A stretch of DNA of 64,000 nucleotides from JAXFPC01 sp034180005 (lineage in GTDB: Bacteria > Bacillota > Negativicutes > Acidaminococcales > Acidaminococcaceae), in NCBI GenBank assembly GCA_034180005.1, contig JAXFPC010000028.1, positions 1 to 64,000 on the forward strand, read 5' to 3'. A model generated the notes under the pieces. That model was not told the origin of the DNA. It worked only from the letters and a program-made list of their open reading frames with translations, and did not search any database. Both the position numbers and the translations under genes were made by a program. Below are positions 1-8,679 of the stretch, one piece after another. Every line of letters starts with the position of its first letter. The stretch's first letter is position 1.

Positions 1-2366
1 GGCGGATATACGGCAATGGAATCGCCGGAGTGGACACCGGCCCTCTCCACGTGTTCCATAATACCCGGGATCAGCACCGTCTTGCCGTCGCAAATAGCGT
101 CCACTTCCACCTCTGTTCCCTGCAGATAATGATCGACCAGCACCGGATGTTCATGAGAAGCCTTCACGGCATTGGCCATATAATATCTGAGTTCGTCATC
201 ATTGTAGACTATCTCCATAGCCCTGCCGCCTAAAACATATGAAGGTCTGACCATGGTAGGATAGCCGACATCATGAGCCGCCGCCAATGCACCGTCAGCA
301 TCGTAAACAGTATGTCCCTGCGGTCTGGGAATATCGCAATCAGTCAAAAGCTGTTCAAAGCGTTCTCTGTCTTCCGCCCTATCAATACTGTCCACACTGC
401 TTCCCAAAATTTTTACACCGACCCGTGATAAAGGTCCCGCCAAATTGATTGCCGTTTGTCCGCCGAATTGAACAATTACTCCTTCCGGACATTCTTTATC
501 AATAACGTTAAGCACATCTTCCAAAATTAATGGTTCGAAGTAAAGCTTGTCTGAAATATCAAAATCTGTGGATACAGTTTCAGGATTGTTGTTGATTATG
601 ATGGTTTCATATCCCAGTTCTTTCAGAGCCCAAACGCAGTGTACGGAACAGTAGTCAAATTCCACGCCCTGTCCTATGCGTATGGGGCCGGATCCCAGTA
701 CGACAACTTTCTTTTTATCAGTCCGTTCAACTTCGTCTTCCGAAGCGTAGCATGAATAGTAATACGGAGTAGCAGCCTCAAATTCCGCTGCGCAGGTATC
801 AACCATTTTGTAAGTCGGTAAAATTCCCAGCTGCTTGCGCATATCTCTTATTGCAAATTCATCTCTGCCGGTCAGACTACCAATCGCGGCATCAGTGAAA
901 CCCATCTGCTTAACTCGACGCAATAGACTTGCAGTGAGTTCATGGGACCGCAAAGCGCTTTCCATCTTGACAATATTTTGCAACTTGTGAAGAAACCATC
1001 TGTCTATCTTGGTAACGGCATGAATTTCCTCCACACATATCCCGCGCCGCAAAGCTTCAGCGATAACAAAGCAGCGTTCGTCGTCAATGCGCAGCAATCT
1101 TTCACGCAGTTCCTGTTCGGAAAGATCTGACATTCCGTCCATGCTCAGATGTATAACGCCTATTTCCAGAGAACGAACAGCTTTGAGCAAAGCGGCCTCA
1201 AAAGATCTCTCGATAGCCATAACCTCTCCGGTTGCTTTCATCTGCGTACCCAAAGTACGATCCGCCGTCACAAATTTATCGAAGGGCCAGCGCGGAAATT
1301 TTAAAACAATATAATCGATGGCCGGTTCAAAGCAAGCCTTCGTTTTTTTGGTAACGGCGTTTTCAATCTCGTCCAGGTTATAACCGACAGCGATCTTGGC
1401 TGTTACCTTGGCTATCGGATAACCTGTAGCTTTGGAAGCCAGCGCGGAACTGCGGCTGACCCTGGGATTTACTTCTATAACATAATAATCCTCAGAATAA
1501 GGATCAAGCGCCAACTGCACGTTGCATCCGCCTATGACTCCCAGCTCCCGCACGATGTCTATGGAAGCCTGACGCAACAGCTGTACCTCTCTGTCATTCA
1601 ACGTCTGCACCGGAGCTACCACAATGGAGTCACCCGTATGCACACCCACCGGATCCATATTTTCCATGGAGCAGATGGTGATACAATTATCGGCAGCATC
1701 TCTTATAACTTCAAACTCAATTTCTTTCCAGCCGGCGATACTGCGCTCTATCAGACACTGTCCTATTGGACTGTAACCAAGTCCTTTCTGTACAATATCT
1801 ATGAGTTGATCTTCATTTTCAGCTATGCCGCCGCCTGTGCCGCCGAGAGTGTATGCGGGCCTAACTATAAGAGGATAACCTATCCGGCGACCGAACTCGC
1901 AGGCCGCCATAATCGTTTCCACAATGGTGCTTTCCGGTATGGGCTGCTTGATTTTTTCCATGGTGGCTTTGAATTCTTCTCTGTCTTCGCCCTTTCTTAT
2001 AGCTGCCACCTGCGTACCCAAAAGTCTTACGCCATATTCGCTCAGGATCCCTCTTTCCTCAAGCTCCATAGCCATATTTAGTCCGATCTGTCCGCCAAGT
2101 GTCGCCAATAAAGAATCCGGACGCTCACGCTTGATGACCGTCTCCAAAAATTCTATATTGATAGGCTCCACATAAACGCGATCGGCAATATGCACGTCCG
2201 TCATAATCGTGGCCGGATTGCTGTTGACAAGAACCACTTCCAGTCCTTCTTCTTTCAGAGCGCGGCATGCCTGCGTACCGGCATAATCAAACTCTGCAGC
2301 CTGTCCGATGATAATGGGGCCGGAACCTATTACGATAACTTTTTTAATATTGCTAAGCTTCGGCAT
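1..2366 (-). CDS. carB: carbamoyl-phosphate synthase large chain, partial at window edge
   Basis: The large subunit makes carbamoyl phosphate from bicarbonate, ammonia (channelled from CarA) and two ATP, feeding pyrimidine and arginine synthesis. I translated the minus strand from ATG 2366. It begins MPKLSNIKKVIVIGSGPI, the usual CarB start, and runs open to the window edge for 788 codons of the roughly 1070 expected. Both homologous halves are visible: the N-terminal carboxyphosphate domain, with GGTGGG and ENPR-type ATP-grasp motifs, and the start of the second half at GSGPIRIGQG (around residue 560). The C-terminal end and allosteric domain lie outside. The start codon is one base after the carA stop, with GGAGGG inside the carA tail as ribosome site, so the two are translationally linked. 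Last visible gene of the pyr operon. Confidence 0.97.
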   Translation of the reverse strand, partial: MPKLSNIKKVIVIGSGPIIIGQAAEFDYAGTQACRALKEEGLEVVLVNSNPATIMTDVHIADRVYVEPINIEFLETVIKRERPDSLLATLGGQIGLNMAMELEERGILSEYGVRLLGTQVAAIRKGEDREEFKATMEKIKQPIPESTIVETIMAACEFGRRIGYPLIVRPAYTLGGTGGGIAENEDQLIDIVQKGLGYSPIGQCLIERSIAGWKEIEFEVIRDAADNCITICSMENMDPVGVHTGDSIVVAPVQTLNDREVQLLRQASIDIVRELGVIGGCNVQLALDPYSEDYYVIEVNPRVSRSSALASKATGYPIAKVTAKIAVGYNLDEIENAVTKKTKACFEPAIDYIVLKFPRWPFDKFVTADRTLGTQMKATGEVMAIERSFEAALLKAVRSLEIGVIHLSMDGMSDLSEQELRERLLRIDDERCFVIAEALRRGICVEEIHAVTKIDRWFLHKLQNIVKMESALRSHELTASLLRRVKQMGFTDAAIGSLTGRDEFAIRDMRKQLGILPTYKMVDTCAAEFEAATPYYYSCYASEDEVERTDKKKVVVLGSGPIRIGQGVEFDYCSVHCVWALKELGYETIIINNNPETVSTDFDISDKLYFEPLILEDVLNVIDKECPEGVIVQFGGQTAINLAGPLSRVGVKILGSSVDSIDRAEDRERFEQLLTDCDIPRPQGHTVYDADGALAAAHDVGYPTMVRPSYVLGGRAMEIVYNDDELRYYMANAVKASHEHPVLVDHYLQGTEVEVDAICDGKTVLIPGIMEHVERAGVHSGDSIAVYP

Positions 2367-2367
2367 A

Positions 2368-3444
2368 TTAACGACCCTCCATTAAATCTATAAAGTGCCT
2401 GAAAAGATACTCATGCCCTCCCGGACCGGGACTTGCTTCCGGATGATACTGAACCGTAAAAGTCGGATGTTCCGCGTACTCCAAGCCTTCAACTGTTCCA
2501 TCATTTACAGAAATGTGAGACACTCTGACAGCTTTACCCGCAAGTGATTTTTCATCTACAGCGTAACCGTGATTTTGCGCAGTGATGTAAATACGTCCGC
2601 TGTCAAGATCCTTCACAGGCTGATTGATCCCTCGATGGCCGAACTTCATCTTGTATGTGTCGGCGCCGTTGGCCAAAGCAGTAACTTGATGACCCATGCA
2701 GATACCGAAAATCGGTTTCTTCCCCAAAAGCTTTTTAACCATTTCAATAACCTCAGGCACATCCTTAGGATCTCCCGGCCCGTTGGAAAGAAAGATTCCG
2801 TCAGGATTGATGCGCAGAATATCCTCAGCAGGTGTAAAAGCCGGGAATACCGTCAGACGACAATCGAAATTGAGTAAATTCTGCAAAATATTCCTCTTGA
2901 TTCCCAAGTCAAGTACTGCTACATTGTACCGACCTGCGCCTTCCGTATAAATTTCTTTTGTTGTCACACGAGCTATGTGATCGCGCATATCATCGCCCGC
3001 CAACAAAACGTCAATTTCATCTTGCGAAAAATCTGAGGGCACGATGACGCCTTTCAAAACACCGTGATTTCTTATTTTACGTGTGATAGCGCGGGTATCA
3101 ACTCCCGTCAAAACAGGAACATTCATCCTCTCCAGAAAAACTGACAGCGTTTCCTCGCTGCGCCAATTGCTGGGAGTATCACACAATTCCCCGATAACAT
3201 AGCCTGAAAAATAAGATTTTTTCCCTTGATTAAACATCCGGTTTATGCCGTAATTTCCCACTAAAGGATAAGTCATTACGACAATCTGCCCGCAAAAAGA
3301 CGGATCGGTTAAAGTTTCCTGATAACCGCTCATTCCTGTAGTGAAAACAACTTCACCTACAGCACTGCGGTTGCCCAGAAAAGTTCCTTCATAAACGCTG
3401 CCGTCTTTTAAAACCAGTTTACCCTGCTTCAGTTCTTTGTGCAT
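2368..3444 (-). CDS. carA: carbamoyl-phosphate synthase small (glutaminase) chain
   Basis: Hydrolyses glutamine and passes ammonia to CarB. It has 358 residues, a normal length. The N-terminal CPSase_sm domain includes SGYQETLTDPS (about 39-49). The C-terminal class I glutamine amidotransferase has nucleophile Cys249 in GICMGHQ and His334/Glu336 in YHPEASPGP, so the triad is complete. The ATG at 3444 lies inside the end of pyrC (16-base overlap), and carB follows one base after its stop, all consistent with one operon (pyrB-pyrC-carA-carB). Its place in a PyrR-controlled operon suggests this is the pyrimidine-dedicated CPSase. Whether a second, arginine-specific copy exists cannot be seen from this window. 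Confidence 0.97.
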   Translation of the reverse strand: MHKELKQGKLVLKDGSVYEGTFLGNRSAVGEVVFTTGMSGYQETLTDPSFCGQIVVMTYPLVGNYGINRMFNQGKKSYFSGYVIGELCDTPSNWRSEETLSVFLERMNVPVLTGVDTRAITRKIRNHGVLKGVIVPSDFSQDEIDVLLAGDDMRDHIARVTTKEIYTEGAGRYNVAVLDLGIKRNILQNLLNFDCRLTVFPAFTPAEDILRINPDGIFLSNGPGDPKDVPEVIEMVKKLLGKKPIFGICMGHQVTALANGADTYKMKFGHRGINQPVKDLDSGRIYITAQNHGYAVDEKSLAGKAVRVSHISVNDGTVEGLEYAEHPTFTVQYHPEASPGPGGHEYLFRHFIDLMEGR

Positions 3445-4724
3445 ACAACACCATCTCTCATCACAAAATTTCCGGCGAGAATCGTCGCAACGGCTTTGCC
3501 TTTGCAGCGCTTGCCTTCATAGGGAGTAAATTTTCCCCTTGTATAAAATTTTGAACTGTCCACTGTCCATTCCAGTTCCGGATCGATAATAGTGATATCG
3601 GCAACGCTGCCTTCACGCAAGCTGCCACCTTTTAAATTGAAAAGCGCAGCCGGCTCCGAACTCATTTTGCTGATAATCGTATTCATGTCAAAAATTCCTG
3701 TGTGATACAGATCTGTCAACACTACGCCCAACGATGTCTCCAAACCGCAAAAACCGCAGGGAGCATTCCTGAACTCCACATCCTTCTCTTCGTGCGCATG
3801 AGGAGCGTGATCTGTAACAATAGCGTCGACCGTTCCGTCCAAAACAGCTTCCCTCATGGCCTCTACGTGTTCCGCGCTGCGTAATGGCGGACTCACACGT
3901 GTAGCTGTATTATATGAAGCACATGCTTCGTCTGTGAGCGTAAGATGATGCACCGTAACTTCACAGGTAACATTCACGCCCTTTTGTTTAGCTTGTCGAA
4001 TGATGTCCACTGCGCCTTTGGAAGCCACGTGAGCAATATGCACATGAGCTTTTGTATATTCCGCTATGATACAATCGCGAGCAACGGCAATATCTTCCGC
4101 AATGGAAGGAATACCGGGCACGCCCATTTTAGCGGAAACGGCGCCCTCGTGCATATAGCCGTCCGTACCTAATTCAGGATCAATAGCGTGACAGATAAGA
4201 GCTTTGTCGAAAGCTGTTATATATTTAGCGGCAAGAAGGAAAAGACGCGTACTCTTTACGTAATGGCCGTCGTCGGAAAAAGCCATCGCTCCTTTTTGAG
4301 CCATGTCTCCCATCTCCGCCAGTTCCTCACCTTTTTCGCCTTTGGAGATAGCTCCTATCACCTCAACGTTGGCATAGCTCTCTTCAACAGCTCTCTGTTT
4401 GATACCGGAAACGATGATGGATGTATCAATTACCGGTTTCGTGTTCGGCATGCAGGCAACCGTTGTGATACCGCCGGCCGCAGCCGCCATAGTACCGCTT
4501 ATGATATCCTCTTTTGCTTCCACTCCCGGTTCACGCAAATGCGTATGCAAGTCGATCAGTCCGGGAACCACGATCAAACCTTTGGCATCAAATACTTGAT
4601 CCGTCGTGCTCTTCAGTTTTTTCCCCAAAGACTTAATGATACCGTCTTCAACAAGGATATCCATTACCGCATCTATTTTTTGGCTCGGATCTATAACCCG
4701 ACCGTTCTTAATCAACGTTTTCAA
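3429..4724 (-). CDS. pyrC: dihydroorotase (class I)
   Basis: Zinc amidohydrolase that cyclises carbamoyl aspartate to dihydroorotate, step three of pyrimidine synthesis. It has 431 residues. The metal-binding DLHTHLREPG motif has His60 and His62. The bridging aspartate is in AFSDDGH (about 151), as in Firmicute class I enzymes, instead of the carboxylated lysine of class II. The catalytic Asp305 is in TDHAPH. The start is a TTG at 4724, preceded at 8 bases by GGGAGG, and it lies inside the 3' end of pyrB (17-base overlap). The stop overlaps carA. Both overlaps imply translational coupling. Confidence 0.96.
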   Translation of the reverse strand: MKTLIKNGRVIDPSQKIDAVMDILVEDGIIKSLGKKLKSTTDQVFDAKGLIVVPGLIDLHTHLREPGVEAKEDIISGTMAAAAGGITTVACMPNTKPVIDTSIIVSGIKQRAVEESYANVEVIGAISKGEKGEELAEMGDMAQKGAMAFSDDGHYVKSTRLFLLAAKYITAFDKALICHAIDPELGTDGYMHEGAVSAKMGVPGIPSIAEDIAVARDCIIAEYTKAHVHIAHVASKGAVDIIRQAKQKGVNVTCEVTVHHLTLTDEACASYNTATRVSPPLRSAEHVEAMREAVLDGTVDAIVTDHAPHAHEEKDVEFRNAPCGFCGLETSLGVVLTDLYHTGIFDMNTIISKMSSEPAALFNLKGGSLREGSVADITIIDPELEWTVDSSKFYTRGKFTPYEGKRCKGKAVATILAGNFVMRDGVVCTKN

Positions 4725-5664
4725 AATTTTTACCTCCCATCAGCGTCAGGAATAAAAGAGCCATACGTACGGCCACACCATTTTGAACCTCGTCACGAAT
4801 AGCGGCATTGTCACAGTATCCGACTTCCCAGGATATTTCCAGTCCCCTGTTCATGGGGCCCGGGTGCAAAACAGTCACATCAGGCTTTGCCAGAGCGAGA
4901 CGTTTTTCATTGATTCCGTATATGCGGGCGTACTCCCTCGTTGTGGGGAACAAACCTTTCTTCTGCCGTTCCAACTGAATACGCAGAATATCTATTACGT
5001 CAGCATCCGCGACAGCGTCCTCTACGTTTTTATGCACAGTGACGCCCAACGATTCGATTTCCTGCGGCATAAGCGTCATAGGTCCGGCAACATGTACCTC
5101 CGCGCCAAACTTTCTCCATGCAGCGATGTTGGTGCGCGCAACACGACTGTACAGTATATCACCGACAATGGCCATTTTTAGTCCGCGCAAATCTTTGCCC
5201 TGCTCGCGTATGGTGAACAAGTCAAGCAATCCTTGAGAAGGATGTGCGTGAGCTCCGTCACCTGCGTTGATGACAACAGCATCTGATGTATTGGCCGCGT
5301 ATACCGCTGCGCCTTCCACCGGATGTCGCATGACTATAGCGTCGCAAGCCATGGACTGCACCGTCAGAATAGTGTCTCTCAGACTTTCTCCCTTGACAAC
5401 GCTGGAAGTGGAAGTTGTAATATTAACCACATCGGCTCCCAGATATTTTCCTGCCAACTCAAAGGAAGTACGCGTGCGTGTGCTGGGCTCATAGAATAAA
5501 TTGATGATTGATTTACCGCGCAAAGAAGGTACTTTTTTTATATCCCTCTTCATGATTTTTTTCATTTCCTCAGCCGTCTTAAGAATCAATTCCAGCTCTT
5601 CGACGCTGAGGCTTTCCAGATCCAGTATATCTCTGCCGCTTAGAGATACATTTGCTTTAGCCAT
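4708..5664 (-). CDS. pyrB: aspartate carbamoyltransferase catalytic subunit
   Basis: Condenses carbamoyl phosphate with aspartate. It has 318 residues, typical of the catalytic chain. The carbamoyl-phosphate loop is STRTRTS (61-67) and the aspartate-side motif is HPGPMNRG near residue 268. No pyrI regulatory chain is adjacent, as is usual in Firmicutes. The start ATG has GAGGTAG upstream. It is the first gene after the attenuator at 5744-5834, so transcription of the whole pyr operon is expected to be set by pyrimidine nucleotide levels through PyrR. The pyrR gene is not in the window. Confidence 0.97.
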   Translation of the reverse strand: MAKANVSLSGRDILDLESLSVEELELILKTAEEMKKIMKRDIKKVPSLRGKSIINLFYEPSTRTRTSFELAGKYLGADVVNITTSTSSVVKGESLRDTILTVQSMACDAIVMRHPVEGAAVYAANTSDAVVINAGDGAHAHPSQGLLDLFTIREQGKDLRGLKMAIVGDILYSRVARTNIAAWRKFGAEVHVAGPMTLMPQEIESLGVTVHKNVEDAVADADVIDILRIQLERQKKGLFPTTREYARIYGINEKRLALAKPDVTVLHPGPMNRGLEISWEVGYCDNAAIRDEVQNGVAVRMALLFLTLMGGKNFENVD

Positions 5665-5743
5665 TGCAGCTACCTCCCGATATTCGCTTCTTACTGATTA
5701 GTCTGCGAGCTTTTTCATCCGGTTGCGTGACGATATAGCCCAC

Positions 5744-5834
5744 TGTGAAAAATAAAAAGCCTTCTCGTCCCGTAGGTACAAGAAAGCTGTTCTGCCGATC
5801 AGTTTGTTTACCTTGCAGTCTCACGGGACCAATT
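5744..5834 (-). promoter_or_regulatory. PyrR-type transcription attenuator upstream of pyrB
   Basis: Reading the minus strand, bases 5834-5808 match the PyrR-binding loop pattern (UCCCGUGAGACUGCAAGG against the known UCCAGAGAGGCUNGCAAGG). Downstream, 5788-5758 can form an 11-bp stem (AGCUUUCUUGU with ACGAGAAGGCU) followed by a U-rich run, a standard intrinsic terminator. GUCCCGU in the PyrR loop (5823-5829) is exactly complementary to ACGGGAC in the terminator (5767-5773), so an antiterminator excludes both. This is the classic three-state switch: UMP-bound PyrR stabilises the loop, releases the terminator and lowers pyr expression. The direct observations are the pairings; the mechanism is taken from Bacillus. 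Confidence 0.88.
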
Positions 5835-5861
5835 TAAAGGCACAACCTTATGCGTACTTTT

Positions 5862-5890
5862 ATTTTACACCCTCAAAACGAATACGTCAA
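5862..5890 (-). promoter_or_regulatory. sigma-A type promoter of the pyr operon
   Basis: Minus-strand TTGACG (5885-5890), 17-base spacer, TAAAAT (5862-5867). The expected start near 5855 gives a leader of about 190 bases containing the attenuator. Confidence 0.8.
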
Positions 5891-6075
5891 TTTATTCCTG
5901 AACTTCCGGAAAAATATTTTATGCTCTTCATTGTAGCACTTTACGGCACTTTCTGCAAGTATATTCATAAATAACGCATAATATTTCAAAAATTTTATTG
6001 TACAACATCACATTAATCATCAAATATCATTTTATTCTATAGGCCTCTGCTACTATGCGCCGCACAGCAACAAGG

Positions 6076-6116
6076 AAGCCGCGCTACGATTTTTAATCCG
6101 TAGCGCGGCTTTTTTG
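6076..6116 (+). terminator. strong plus-strand intrinsic terminator with no plus-strand gene
   Basis: A perfect 13-bp stem (AAGCCGCGCTACG with CGTAGCGCGGCTT, 6076-6088 and 6099-6111) is followed on the plus strand by TTTTTT. On the minus strand the stem is followed by CCTTG, so it is a poor terminator there, although the only nearby gene ending here is the minus-strand flavodiiron gene. It may still serve that gene weakly. Confidence 0.75.
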
Positions 6117-6144
6117 ACGCTCTGAAATGCTGCACATAAATTTT

Positions 6145-7353
6145 TCAATTCAAACGTTCACTTCCATCGGAAAGCAAATTGCTTACCAACTGCGGCAGAC
6201 CGCTCAGGTCTTTCTCCTCAGGATGCCACATAACCTTGACGCTGTCATCTATAACGGTAAAACCTGCATCCCGCAGTTTTTCCTGCAGTATTTTTACAGA
6301 CTCGCCGCTCCACCCGTAACAGCCGAAAGCTGCAGCTTTCTTGTTCCTGAATTTAAGCTGCTTTAAAAATTCCAACCACCCGGCTACACTGGCGAGAATG
6401 CTGTTGTTAGAAGTTGGCGACCCTACGGCTATGGCTCTGGATTTAAAAATTTCCGTCATAATCTCATTTTTATCAGCCTTGGAAATGTTCAGTACTTTTA
6501 CAACAGTCCCCGAACTCTGACGATAAATTTCATCAGCTATCTCGCGAGCGATTAACGCTGTATTTTCCCACATAGTGTCGTAGACTACAGTAATCTGATC
6601 CTCTTTGTAGCCATTACACCAAAGCTTGTATTTTTCCACAATGCTGTTCGGAGACTCGCGCCAAATAACCCCGTGAGAAGGAGCTATCATCTCAATCGGA
6701 AGCTGCATGGCTTCAAGTTCTTCCAATTTTTTCTTCAGTACAGTAGCGTAAGGATTAAGAATATTGGCGTAATACTTCAGCGCTTCCTTGTCCAGCAAAC
6801 CCTTGTCGGCTTTATCATCAAACAACTCTCCTACAGCGAAATGCTGACCGAAAGCATCATTCGAAAAAAGAATATTATCTCCCGTGAGAAAAGTTGCCAT
6901 AGAATCAGGCCAATGCAACATTTTCATTTCAACGAAAATCAACTGCTTGCCGTTGCCTATTTCCAGCTTATCACCGGTCTTAACAACTTGAAAATTCCAA
7001 CTGCGCTTACCATACTGCCCTTCCAAACTTTTGACGGCAGCCGCCGTACAATAAACCGGAATATCCGTCAACTCTTCCAACAGCAAAGCTAACGAACCTG
7101 AATGATCGCATTCGCCATGATTGACAACAACGGCATCAAGTTTCCGCAAATCAAACTCCCGCTTTAAATTATCTATGAATTCATGTCTGTGAGGTGACCA
7201 AACAGTATCTATAAGAACATTTTTACCTTCCTCGATCAGGTAAGCGTTCTGGCTGGAGCCGTTGTAAATTGAATAATCGTCACCGTGGAACTTATCTAAC
7301 TCCCAATCAAGATAACCCATCCAACTCACGTTCCCTTTTATGTGCTTTCTCAT
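6145..7353 (-). CDS. flavodiiron protein (A-type flavoprotein, FprA family)
   Basis: Cytoplasmic O2 and/or NO reductase of anaerobes. It has 402 residues in two domains. The beta-lactamase-like diiron domain (1 to about 250) has ligands HGECDH (His79, Glu81, Asp83, His84), His147 in MLHWPD, Asp166 in NDAFGQH, and a later His in PSHGV. A flavodoxin-like FMN domain follows (from about 255, VVYDTMWENT and SPTSNNS). All expected diiron ligands are present. The start ATG has AAGGAGG. It is monocistronic with its own extended -10 promoter. Rubredoxin, a usual electron donor, is encoded at 42.6 kb. The O2-versus-NO preference cannot be told from sequence. Confidence 0.93.
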   Translation of the reverse strand: MRKHIKGNVSWMGYLDWELDKFHGDDYSIYNGSSQNAYLIEEGKNVLIDTVWSPHRHEFIDNLKREFDLRKLDAVVVNHGECDHSGSLALLLEELTDIPVYCTAAAVKSLEGQYGKRSWNFQVVKTGDKLEIGNGKQLIFVEMKMLHWPDSMATFLTGDNILFSNDAFGQHFAVGELFDDKADKGLLDKEALKYYANILNPYATVLKKKLEELEAMQLPIEMIAPSHGVIWRESPNSIVEKYKLWCNGYKEDQITVVYDTMWENTALIAREIADEIYRQSSGTVVKVLNISKADKNEIMTEIFKSRAIAVGSPTSNNSILASVAGWLEFLKQLKFRNKKAAAFGCYGWSGESVKILQEKLRDAGFTVIDDSVKVMWHPEEKDLSGLPQLVSNLLSDGSERLN

Positions 7354-7374
7354 AACAGCCTCCTTATGCCGTCA

Positions 7375-7395
7375 GGCAGATTATAAACATCTGCC
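7375..7395. repeat. 7-bp inverted repeat in the flavodiiron leader
   Basis: Perfect arms GGCAGAT and ATCTGCC with a 7-base AT-rich centre. It lies just downstream of the expected transcription start and about 20 bases before the start codon. It could be an operator or a short mRNA hairpin; no regulator is identified. Confidence 0.55.
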
Positions 7396-7416
7396 GGGAA
7401 TTCTTCTTCGAGTGTT

Positions 7417-7445
7417 ATTATACCAAATTTTTGAGAAATACAGAA
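7417..7445 (-). promoter_or_regulatory. extended -10 promoter of the flavodiiron gene
   Basis: Minus-strand TGGTATAAT (TATAAT at 7417-7422) with a weak TTCTGT -35 at 17 bases (7440-7445). It sits just after the terminator of the upstream acetyltransferase operon. Confidence 0.7.
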
Positions 7446-7457
7446 GCAACAGCGACA

Positions 7458-7491
7458 CAAAAACAAAAAAGGAGCATCTTAAAATACTCCT
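7458..7491 (-). terminator. terminator of the DUF2156-acetyltransferase pair
   Basis: Minus-strand 8-bp stem AGGAGTAT with ATGCTCCT (7491 to 7470) and a T-rich run to about 7458. The stem begins in the stop codon of the acetyltransferase gene. Confidence 0.8.
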
Positions 7492-8672
7492 CAAAAATAT
7501 TCATTGATAAAATTTTTACACGGTGGAAAAAGTCGCTGCAAAAAATTCGTCTTTTGCGAAGATGCGCACCTTATGCGCCCCGAGGCGACCAATGTTTCCA
7601 CGGTAAAAGTACCGAAATACAGTTGACTGAAAGTTCCCATATCCATAGCAAAATCTTCCTGCTCAGCCGTAGTCGCAACAGAAAGAGCGCCGCCTTCCGC
7701 TTTTATTTTCAGGAGATGATTATTCAGCGGAATGAGTTTATCCGTTAGCAAAACGGTAATTTCTCCGCAAAGCTCCGCATCTGAAATCGGAAACTGTTCC
7801 AATGCAGATCTGGCATCTATGCACCTAGCCATCATAAACGGATATAGATTTCCCGTTAAACTTTGATCGACAAAATTCAAATAAAACGTATTCTCAGCTT
7901 CGGCAAGCCATTTTACGCGTCGAGCCTCACTGCGATGTCCGGCAACATATTGCAGCAATCTGCTGCGCGCTCCGTAATCCGTTGTCACCAGTTCCAAAAT
8001 TGTAAAACAACCGTCCGCAATACGGTAAAGCATATAACCTTTATGTATACCGTCGACACTTGCCGTTGCACAACATACATTTTCCAACGCATGCACCGCC
8101 AACAATTTATTCCACTGGAAATCCGTACGTACAACACCGTTACGCCCGTGCATAAACTCTTCATACAGCGGCGCAAGAATCGTTTTTTCCAATGGGACTC
8201 TCTCCACGAAATACTCCTTGCCCGCTTCAATCTGCGGTAATGATGTCAGGGGAATATCATATTCGTGACGATAACATACATAAGCGAAATCATAAGGCAA
8301 ATATATTCCTGCAAAAATCGGCATCAGCATGACGAAAGAAAAATTTTGGGAACGCAGTACATCAAAAGTTGTCTGCAAAAGTGGTTCCATTTGATGTTGT
8401 CCTCTTACCTCGGGACTGACAGCAATTCCCACCAAATACGGCAACAACTGTTCCTGCCCTCTGATTTTGAGCATATATGGATTTATGTGCAGCATACTGC
8501 GCAAGTGTTCCCAATTATTTATTTCCTCAAAACCGCCGACGACCATATTATCTTTGCCGCAGTAATTTTGAAAATAATACTGAAAGAAAGGCTCGTCTTT
8601 TTTTTCGAAGCAATAATCCCACAGTTCCTTGACTTGATTCATACGCGCTTCGTTTACTATGCGGTAAATCAT
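7491..8672 (-). CDS. Eis-like GNAT N-acetyltransferase with SCP2-type C-terminal domain
   Basis: The family transfers acetyl groups from acetyl-CoA to amines; substrates differ and none can be assigned here. The N-terminal half shows the GNAT core, with acetyl-CoA motif VSPEVRGQHQMEPLL and the Eis-family signature MPIFAGIYLPYDF. The C-terminal third (SVATTAEQEDFAMDMGTFSQL) fits the sterol-carrier-like domain of Eis proteins. An in-frame ATG lies 24 bases upstream (8696), but it has no ribosome site and overlaps the previous gene. The ATG at 8672 has GAGGT at 5 bases, so I chose it. It follows the DUF2156 gene by 7 bases, probably as one operon. Confidence 0.85.
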   Translation of the reverse strand: MIYRIVNEARMNQVKELWDYCFEKKDEPFFQYYFQNYCGKDNMVVGGFEEINNWEHLRSMLHINPYMLKIRGQEQLLPYLVGIAVSPEVRGQHQMEPLLQTTFDVLRSQNFSFVMLMPIFAGIYLPYDFAYVCYRHEYDIPLTSLPQIEAGKEYFVERVPLEKTILAPLYEEFMHGRNGVVRTDFQWNKLLAVHALENVCCATASVDGIHKGYMLYRIADGCFTILELVTTDYGARSRLLQYVAGHRSEARRVKWLAEAENTFYLNFVDQSLTGNLYPFMMARCIDARSALEQFPISDAELCGEITVLLTDKLIPLNNHLLKIKAEGGALSVATTAEQEDFAMDMGTFSQLYFGTFTVETLVASGRIRCASSQKTNFLQRLFPPCKNFINEYF

Positions 8673-8679
8673 TCTGACC

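Larger units (their letters stand above)
5835..6144. other. intergenic region between pyr operon and flavodiiron gene
   Basis: About 310 bases with no credible ORF. Apart from the pyr promoter it is AT-rich, and its only strong structure is the hairpin at 6076-6116. I see no tRNA or known riboswitch. Confidence 0.6.
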
